From positions 1-5,178 of the forward strand of contig JAJGAH010000209.1 in assembly GCA_020844525.1 (NCBI GenBank): a stretch of 5,178 nucleotides of DNA, written 5' to 3'. Shown one piece after another: positions 1 through 5,178 of the stretch. The first letter of the stretch is position 1. The number at the start of each line of letters is the position of its first letter. The DNA comes from Eubacterium sp. (GTDB taxonomy: Bacteria; Bacillota; Clostridia; Lachnospirales; Lachnospiraceae). Position numbers and translations under genes: made by a program. Below the pieces are notes generated by a model, which ran no database searches, was not told the DNA's origin, and saw only the letters and a program-made list of their open reading frames with translations.

Positions 1-827
1 TCCAGATAGGGAAAGAGTTCTTTATATCCCAGGCCCTTCATGGACACGTGATTCTCCGTGAGTCCCCTGTTCTTCAGCCTTTTCACCTCATCGACCAGTC
101 CATCCGCAATCATCTGATCTACTCTCTGATCAATCCGCTCATACAGAATGCGCCGGTCCTCATTCAGAACGAAGTACAGATAACAATAGGGTGAAGGCTT
201 TTCCCTTTGTTCCTCATTATGTCTGGATATTGGAGTACCGCTCTCGTCAAAAAACTCCAGCGCGCGGACCACTCTTTTCACATTATTCGGGTGGATCGCT
301 GCGGCTGCTTCAGGATCCTTTTGGGCAAGAAGGGCATGCAGGTATGCGGGGCCCTGTTCCCTTGCGATTTTTTCATAGGCAGAGCGAATTTCGGATTTTC
401 CCTCACTTTCGGTAAAATCGATATCACGCAGAACAGCCTGGATGTAGAATCCGGTTCCACCTGTCAGAATCGGCACCTGTCCCTTTGCCCAAATTTCATG
501 CATCGCTTCAAGGGAAAGCTTCTGAAACAGTGCTACATTAAAATCCTCTTCAGGCTCCAGCACATCAATCAGATAGTGGGAAATCCCCTGCCGTTCATCG
601 GGAGGGATCTTGGCAGACCCGATGTCCATACCCTTATAGACCTGCATGGAATCCGCAGATACAATCGCTCCGTTAACTGCTCTGGCAAGTTTCAGAGATA
701 GGGATGTCTTTCCAACCGCCGTCGGACCGGTCAGAACAAGCACCGGTTTTTTCTTAAGCCGTTGATAATCAAAGCCTGGCTCTTCTGCCTCTGCAGTGGG
801 AATTTCATCTGCACTATTTAATGACAA
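1..827 (-). CDS. miaA: tRNA dimethylallyltransferase MiaA (C-terminus beyond the left edge; TTG start)
   Basis: MiaA transfers a dimethylallyl group from dimethylallyl diphosphate to N6 of A37 in tRNAs reading codons that begin with U, the first step towards the ms2i6A modification. The window holds 275 codons with no stop; roughly 40 more would be expected. Visible motifs are the P-loop GPTAVGKT 34-41, DSMQVYKGMDIGSAK 59-73 (D59 matches the proposed catalytic Asp), GGTGFYIQ 123-130, HPNNVKRVVRALE 179-191, the RILYERIDQRVDQM segment 226-239 and GLGYKEL 265-271. The frame is closed upstream by TAA at 843-845. No in-frame ATG occurs before codon 61, inside the conserved core. The TTG at 825-827 follows AAGAGG by 7 bases and is the best start. 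It gives about 20 residues more before the P-loop than B. subtilis MiaA, and these are rich in Asp and Glu. A GTG at codon 29 is the alternative, but it has no convincing ribosome binding site. The gene starts 18 bases after the mutL stop. Confidence 0.95.
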   Translation of the reverse strand, partial: MSLNSADEIPTAEAEEPGFDYQRLKKKPVLVLTGPTAVGKTSLSLKLARAVNGAIVSADSMQVYKGMDIGSAKIPPDERQGISHYLIDVLEPEEDFNVALFQKLSLEAMHEIWAKGQVPILTGGTGFYIQAVLRDIDFTESEGKSEIRSAYEKIAREQGPAYLHALLAQKDPEAAAAIHPNNVKRVVRALEFFDESGTPISRHNEEQREKPSPYCYLYFVLNEDRRILYERIDQRVDQMIADGLVDEVKRLKNRGLTENHVSMKGLGYKELFPYL

Positions 828-834
828 TGTCGCA

Positions 835-840
835 CCTCTT
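835..840 (-). promoter_or_regulatory. Shine-Dalgarno sequence that decides the miaA TTG start
   Basis: The minus strand reads AAGAGG, followed by 7 bases and then TTG at 827-825. This is the only good ribosome binding site near the 5' end of the miaA frame, and it lies directly after the mutL stop codons. It supports TTG as the initiation codon and suggests translation soon after MutL termination. Confidence 0.72.
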
Positions 841-842
841 CT

Positions 843-848
843 TTATCA
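843..848 (-). other. Tandem stop codons ending mutL (TGA TAA)
   Basis: On the minus strand the mutL stop TGA (846-848) is followed at once by an in-frame TAA (843-845). The miaA frame is the same frame as mutL, so this TAA also sets the upstream limit of the miaA open frame. The double stop blocks read-through from mutL into miaA. Confidence 0.9.
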
Positions 849-2834
849 CACAATTCTCTTGAATTTTTTGTCCAGCTCATAACGCGTCATACGGATGATG
901 GTAGGTCTTCCGTGTGGACAATTATAAGGATTTTCGAGTGTCAGAAGCTCATCGATCAATGCCTCCGCCTCTTTGAGGGACATCAGATGATTGCCCTTGA
1001 CGGCAGCCTTGCAGGACATAGAGGCAATTCTCTCCGGAATACTGTCTGGGGATACCTCACCAATTTCGGAAAGCTGGTCAAGGATTTCTGTAAAGAGCCT
1101 GTCTGAGGCTATGGAATACAGGTTGTCCGGAACGGCATTGATCTTGAAGGAATTACCCCCAAAGGCTTCGATTTCAAATCCCAGCTTTTCAAAGGCATCC
1201 AGATTTCGCTCCAGCAGCTGTGCCTCCTTTGCACTGAGGTTCACCACGATTGCCGGGTACAGCATCTGCGCGTTGATTTTCTTTTCACGGTAGTTTTTCA
1301 TCATACGCTCATAATTGACCTTTTCATGAGCGGCATGCTGATCAATGATATACATGGAATCCTGATATTCCATAATCCAGTAGGTGTCAAACACCTGACC
1401 GATGATGCGGAACATCTTTCTGGAATTTGCGGAAAGTACCCGCTCATCCTGAAACAGACTAAGCTGCTCCGGCCGCGATACAGGCTCCTTCTGCTGAAGT
1501 CCTGCTGCAGCATCCTGTTGCAGCTGCATCTCTGTATGATATTTCTGCATAGCTTCACCGCCATGCTGATCAGCATACTGTTCAGACTGTCTGTCAGCGG
1601 GTATTACATTCCGGGCATTCGCTTCACGTGAATCCCGGTAGGTGCCCGACTCCCGTGCGAGTGGCACTGAACGGCCGGGGCTCATTGGTGCTGCGCTGGG
1701 AACAGCCTGCCTGCCGGACTGTGATTCCTGCTGCCTTCTTGCCCTCTCAAAGGGCTCCGGCGCATTGACATTCAGAACAGGAAGGTGTCCTGCGCGGTCG
1801 GGATCTTTCTGTTTTTCCCTTCCGATGGGGACCTCCGGGATCCGCTCACGGTTCATCAGGGTATTCTGTATCGACAGGCAGAGCTGATGATACAGGTCCT
1901 CCTGAGAAGAAAAACGGACCTCCATCTTCTGGGGATGGACGTTTACATCCACCTTTGTTCCATCAATATTCAGGTATAACAGCGTAAAGGGATATTTGTG
2001 CTGCATGAGAAAACCGTGATAGGCGTCCTCAATGGCCTTTGACAGCAGCTGGCTTCTCACATATCTTCCATTAACAAAATAGTATTCAAAGTTGCGGTTT
2101 CCCCGGGCAATGTTCGGATTTCCGATAAATCCGCTGACCTCCATAAGTCCGGTCTGCGCATGGATCGGGATCAGAGCGCGTGTCAGATCTCTTCCGAAGA
2201 TCTGGTATACAATTTCACGCAGATTTCCGTTCCCGCTTGTATAGAGCCTGTTCTGCCCGTTCTGAATGAATTTGAAGGATATCTCCGGATGGGAAAGAGC
2301 CAGCTCCTCCACAAAGCTGCTGACATGGTTGCCCTCCGTAACCGGGGACTTCAGAAACTTCGCGCGCGCCGGCGTATTAAAAAAGAGATTCCGGACGATA
2401 AAGGTGGTGCCCTGCGGAGCCCCGATTTCCTCGTATTCTTTTTCGATACCGCCCTCAATAGAATAACGGATACCAGTCAGGTCCTCCGGGGTCTTTGTAA
2501 TGCACTCTACCTGTGCGACTGCGGCAATGCTTGAAAGTGCCTCGCCACGGAAGCCAAGAGAGGAAATCTGTGTCAGATCCTCCGCCTTCCGTATTTTGCT
2601 GGTGGCATGACGCAGGAAGGCTTTGCGCACCTGATCAGAAGGAATCCCTGCACCGTTATCCGTGATGCGCATGAAGGTGGTACCGCCGTCCCGGATCTCG
2701 ATGGTGATGGCAGTTGCCTCAGCATCGATTGCATTTTCTGTCAGTTCCTTGATCACGGATGCAGGACGCTCTACCACCTCTCCCGCAGCGATTTTATCAA
2801 TGGTTGTCTTGTCCAGTAACTCGATACTTCTCAT
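846..2834 (-). CDS. mutL: DNA mismatch repair endonuclease MutL
   Basis: MutL links mismatch recognition by MutS to strand cutting. It is complete at 662 residues, usual for MutL, and the ATG gives the standard N-terminus (MRSIELLDKTTIDKIAAGEV). The N-terminal GHKL ATPase spans about 1-335: motif I holds E30 and N34, motif II is DNGAGI 59-64, and motif III is GFRGEAL 94-100. NVHPQKMEVRF near 298-308 ends the conserved N-terminal half. Residues about 335-465 form a poorly conserved linker rich in Gln, Glu, Arg and Ala. QLSLF at 457-461 resembles a sliding-clamp-binding motif. The dimerisation and endonuclease domain follows, with the metal-binding motif DQHAAHEKVNYE 498-509 (bases 1308-1343, pattern DQHA-X2-E-X4-E), SCKAAVK 607-613 and CPHGRPT 639-645. 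These motifs indicate an active nicking enzyme of the MutH-independent type. One oddity is Thr32 in motif I, where Val is usual. Its neighbours, mutS upstream and miaA downstream, suggest one operon. Confidence 0.98.
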   Translation of the reverse strand: MRSIELLDKTTIDKIAAGEVVERPASVIKELTENAIDAEATAITIEIRDGGTTFMRITDNGAGIPSDQVRKAFLRHATSKIRKAEDLTQISSLGFRGEALSSIAAVAQVECITKTPEDLTGIRYSIEGGIEKEYEEIGAPQGTTFIVRNLFFNTPARAKFLKSPVTEGNHVSSFVEELALSHPEISFKFIQNGQNRLYTSGNGNLREIVYQIFGRDLTRALIPIHAQTGLMEVSGFIGNPNIARGNRNFEYYFVNGRYVRSQLLSKAIEDAYHGFLMQHKYPFTLLYLNIDGTKVDVNVHPQKMEVRFSSQEDLYHQLCLSIQNTLMNRERIPEVPIGREKQKDPDRAGHLPVLNVNAPEPFERARRQQESQSGRQAVPSAAPMSPGRSVPLARESGTYRDSREANARNVIPADRQSEQYADQHGGEAMQKYHTEMQLQQDAAAGLQQKEPVSRPEQLSLFQDERVLSANSRKMFRIIGQVFDTYWIMEYQDSMYIIDQHAAHEKVNYERMMKNYREKKINAQMLYPAIVVNLSAKEAQLLERNLDAFEKLGFEIEAFGGNSFKINAVPDNLYSIASDRLFTEILDQLSEIGEVSPDSIPERIASMSCKAAVKGNHLMSLKEAEALIDELLTLENPYNCPHGRPTIIRMTRYELDKKFKRIV

Positions 2835-2847
2835 TTCCTGTATCTGT

Positions 2848-2855
2848 CCTCCTTT
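2848..2855 (-). promoter_or_regulatory. Shine-Dalgarno sequence of mutL
   Basis: The minus strand reads AAAGGAGG here, a near-perfect match to the 16S rRNA 3' end. It lies wholly in the mutS-mutL gap. Thirteen bases separate it from the mutL ATG at 2834, longer than the usual 5-9. Conserved N-terminal residues of MutL still favour that ATG, and there is no alternative ATG, GTG or TTG in frame between this site and it. Confidence 0.8.
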
Positions 2856-2861
2856 GACGCA

Positions 2862-5178
2862 TTACCAGCGATTTTTCACTTCGCTCTGCAGATGGTTCAG
2901 CATATTGAGCGCCTCAAGCGGTGTCATGGAAGAAATATCGATCTCTTTGATCTCATTGATGATCTTGTCATTGTCTGTGGTGTCGAACAGGGACATCTGC
3001 TGCATGTCTACCGTATCATAGTGACGCGTCTTCGTCTTCTTTGTGCGCGGTCCGGTAAGACTCTTGATGGCAGCGGTAATATCGGCATCGGAGAGCTGTT
3101 CCAGAATCTCCTTCGCACGGCTCAGCACCGCCTCTGGAACGCCGGCGAGACGGGCAACCTGGATGCCATAGCTCTTGTCGGCACCGCCCCGGACGATTTT
3201 CCGAAGGAAGACAATGCCGTCTCCCTTCTCCTTGACGGCAACGCAGTAGTTGTTGACACCCGCGATTTTACCTTCCAGCTCCGTCAGCTCATGGAAGTGT
3301 GTGGCAAAAAGGGTCTTTGCTCCGATCTTTTTCGGATCTGCCACGAACTCAGTGATCGCCCACGCCAGTGAGAGTCCGTCGAAGGTACTGGTGCCTCTTC
3401 CGATCTCGTCCAGAATCAGCAGGCTGTTGGAGGTCGCGTTTCTGAGAATATTGGCAACCTCGCTCATCTCTACCATAAACGTGGACTGCCCGCTTGCCAG
3501 GTCATCTGAGGCGCCGACACGGGTAAAAATCCGGTCTACGATACCGATATTGGCAGAGGCAGCAGGTACAAAGGAACCGATCTGTGCCATCAGAACGATC
3601 AGGGCGGTCTGCCGCATATAGGTGGATTTTCCCGCCATATTCGGTCCGGTAATGATGGCCACCCTGTGCTCCTGCTGGTCCAGATAGGTATCATTGGAAA
3701 TAAAGAGGTTGTCCGGAATCATTTTTTCCACAACCGGATGTCGCCCCTCTTTGATATCAATCTTCCCGCTTTTATTCAGTCTGGGTCTGACGTAACGACT
3801 TCGTTCCGCGACATAAGAGAAAGAGCACAATACGTCCAGGCAGGCAAGTGCATGCGCAGTACGCTGCACGCGCGCAACGTTTTTCCCGATTTTATCACGG
3901 ACATCTGCAAAGAGCTCATATTCCAGAGACCCGAGTCTGTCCTCCGCCCCGACAATCTGCTCTTCGATCTGCTTCAGATGATCGGTGGTATACCGCTCGG
4001 ACCCGGTCAGGGTCTGCTTTCTCTGGTAATCAGCGGGTACTTTGTCCTTGAAGGAATTTGTCACCTCTATGCAGTAGCCGAATACCCTGCTGTATTTCAC
4101 GCGCAGGGTCTTGATTCCGGTTCGTTCTCTTTCCTGCGCTTCCAGGTCCGAGAGCCACTTCTGTCCGTCCTTTTTGGCAGACCGGTACTGGTCCACCTGC
4201 GCATTGTATCCGTCCCTGATGATGCCTCCGTCCTTCATGGTCATCGGGGGATCATCAATAATTGCGGCATCAACAGCCTGATACAGGTCCTCCAGAGGAT
4301 CCAGCTCCTTCTGTATGCCGGTCAACAGCTCACCCTGAAATCCTGTCAGAAGCTGACGGATAAACGGCAGCATATGGAGCGAGGTCTTGAAGGCGATCAG
4401 GTCCCTCGGATTTGCAGACTGATAGGTAATCCGGCTTGCCAGGCGCTCCAGATCGTAGACAGGCTGCAGATATTCCCGGATCTCATCACGGATCATCGGC
4501 ATGCCGGTCAGCTCTTCCACGGCTGTCAGTCTCTTTTCAATTTCATCCTTGCTGATCAGCGGCTGTTCTATGATATTCCGCAGCATGCGGGCACCCATGG
4601 CAGTCCGGGTGCGGTCCAGCACGCCGAGAAGTGAACCCTTCTTCTGTTTCTCCCGCAGCGTTTCCACCAGCTCCAGATTCCGGCGCGTGGAACTGTCCAG
4701 GAGCATGAAACGGTCAGAAAAATAGGGTGTGATGGAGGTCATCTGCTCCATGTTGTTTTTCTGGGTTTCATAAAGGTACTGGAATAATGCACCTGCAGCA
4801 ATGCTTCCGCAGCCGAAGTCCTCCAGACCGAGTCCTTTCAGATTCGAGACATGGAAATGTTTTTTCAGTATTTTTTCACAGGATGCGTCATCAAAATAAT
4901 AGTCGTCCAGTGCGGATATGGAAATCCGGAGCCGTGTGCGCAGATCGTCGATGTCCAGCCCGGACATCAGCAGACTCTGATTGCAGATGATTTCTGAGGG
5001 CATGAATTTCTGAATTTCATCCTGAAGCTTCTGCTCGGTATCCGTTTCGGAAACAAGGCATTGTCCTGTGGAAATATCGGCAATAGACATGCCATAGCGG
5101 TCGGAGGTGCACACGATACACATCAGATAATTGTTCTTTGTCTCGTCAAGCTCCTCCTGACTGATGACGGTCCCGGGT
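2862..5178 (-). CDS. mutS: DNA mismatch repair protein MutS (N-terminus beyond the right edge)
   Basis: MutS binds mispaired or looped DNA and, on ATP binding, becomes a sliding clamp that recruits MutL. The window shows 771 C-terminal residues and a TAA stop. The reading frame is open to the right edge, beginning PGTVISQEELDETKNNYL, so the true start lies outside. The Met codon at 5123 is internal. About 100 residues are missing, including the mismatch-binding domain with its Phe-X-Glu motif. In visible numbering, the connector domain comes first, then the lever and clamp domains (GVLDRTRTAMGARMLR near 185-200; GYCIEVTNSF near 367-376). The ABC-type ATPase follows: Walker A GPNMAGKST 511-519 (bases 3621-3647), STFMVEMSE 565-573, Walker B LLILDE ending at E591, and ATHFHEL with its switch histidines. 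The tail carries QMSLF (2985-2999), the expected sliding-clamp motif, and a TPLEALN segment as in other MutS C-termini. No catalytic residue looks missing. It lies 27 bases upstream of mutL. Confidence 0.98.
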   Translation of the reverse strand, partial: PGTVISQEELDETKNNYLMCIVCTSDRYGMSIADISTGQCLVSETDTEQKLQDEIQKFMPSEIICNQSLLMSGLDIDDLRTRLRISISALDDYYFDDASCEKILKKHFHVSNLKGLGLEDFGCGSIAAGALFQYLYETQKNNMEQMTSITPYFSDRFMLLDSSTRRNLELVETLREKQKKGSLLGVLDRTRTAMGARMLRNIIEQPLISKDEIEKRLTAVEELTGMPMIRDEIREYLQPVYDLERLASRITYQSANPRDLIAFKTSLHMLPFIRQLLTGFQGELLTGIQKELDPLEDLYQAVDAAIIDDPPMTMKDGGIIRDGYNAQVDQYRSAKKDGQKWLSDLEAQERERTGIKTLRVKYSRVFGYCIEVTNSFKDKVPADYQRKQTLTGSERYTTDHLKQIEEQIVGAEDRLGSLEYELFADVRDKIGKNVARVQRTAHALACLDVLCSFSYVAERSRYVRPRLNKSGKIDIKEGRHPVVEKMIPDNLFISNDTYLDQQEHRVAIITGPNMAGKSTYMRQTALIVLMAQIGSFVPAASANIGIVDRIFTRVGASDDLASGQSTFMVEMSEVANILRNATSNSLLILDEIGRGTSTFDGLSLAWAITEFVADPKKIGAKTLFATHFHELTELEGKIAGVNNYCVAVKEKGDGIVFLRKIVRGGADKSYGIQVARLAGVPEAVLSRAKEILEQLSDADITAAIKSLTGPRTKKTKTRHYDTVDMQQMSLFDTTDNDKIINEIKEIDISSMTPLEALNMLNHLQSEVKNRW

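Noticed and set aside
278..460. A 60-codon minus-strand open frame inside miaA
   Set aside because: It is out of frame with miaA and overlaps it completely. It has no recognisable motif.
207..701. A 164-codon plus-strand open frame opposite miaA
   Set aside because: It is in codon register with miaA, whose conserved motifs fill the other strand, so it is a codon-bias shadow. The plus-strand frames at 2160-2534 and 2892-3371 opposite mutL and mutS have the same register and the same explanation.
806..808. ATG at 808 as the miaA start
   Set aside because: It is not in the miaA reading frame.
828..845. A promoter or terminator in the mutL-miaA gap
   Set aside because: Eighteen bases are too few for either. 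They hold only a stop codon and the Shine-Dalgarno sequence, with no hairpin or U-tract.
1301..1576. A 91-codon minus-strand frame inside mutL
   Set aside because: It overlaps the mutL linker and the start of the endonuclease domain in another frame. The mutL frame there contains QLSLF and DQHAAHE, so this one is a shadow.
3666..4634. A 322-codon open frame on the plus strand, antisense to mutS
   Set aside because: It is in exact codon register with mutS, so it stays open only because mutS here lacks TTA, CTA and TCA codons, which follows from its codon bias. The translation resembles no family I know, while mutS is plainly conserved across it.
5121..5123. ATG at 5123 as the mutS start
   Set aside because: The same frame continues upstream to the window edge with conserved MutS sequence (PGTVISQEELDETKNNYL), so this Met is internal.

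Overview
The window holds three consecutive genes, all on the minus strand, in transcription order mutS - mutL - miaA. mutS enters from the right edge without its N-terminus, mutL is complete, and miaA runs off the left edge without its C-terminus. Together they fill nearly every base. The only non-coding stretches are 27 bases between mutS and mutL and 18 bases between mutL and miaA. I see no mobile element, RNA gene, CRISPR array, terminator or other accessory sequence.

The organism is most likely a Firmicute of the class Clostridia, perhaps Lachnospiraceae-like. Three things suggest this: the mutS-mutL-miaA order, which is well known in Firmicutes; a MutL with the endonuclease motif found in bacteria that lack MutH; and wording in MutS and MutL typical of clostridial homologues. 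Base composition is roughly balanced. The genus cannot be told from this window.

Region by region on the plus-strand ruler: 1-827 is miaA, a tRNA dimethylallyltransferase that appears to use a TTG start. 828-845 is a short gap carrying its Shine-Dalgarno sequence. 846-2834 is mutL. 2835-2861 is a gap carrying the mutL Shine-Dalgarno sequence. 2862-5178 is mutS.

MutS and MutL form the core of methyl-independent mismatch repair. MutS recognises mispairs and signals by ATP binding. MutL, itself an ATPase, is recruited and should nick the daughter strand through its C-terminal endonuclease site, directed by the DNA polymerase sliding clamp. Both proteins carry a clamp-binding pentapeptide (QMSLF near the MutS C-terminus, QLSLF at the end of the MutL linker). 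MiaA has a separate job, prenylating A37 of tRNAs that read codons starting with U. The tight spacing and single orientation suggest one polycistronic transcript.

This is an ordinary conserved housekeeping locus, and I found no undescribed system. The points worth a second look are small: the TTG start and extended acidic N-terminus of MiaA, the clamp motif placed in the MutL linker, a Thr in the MutL ATPase motif I, and the in-frame layout of mutS and mutL separated by a single stop codon.
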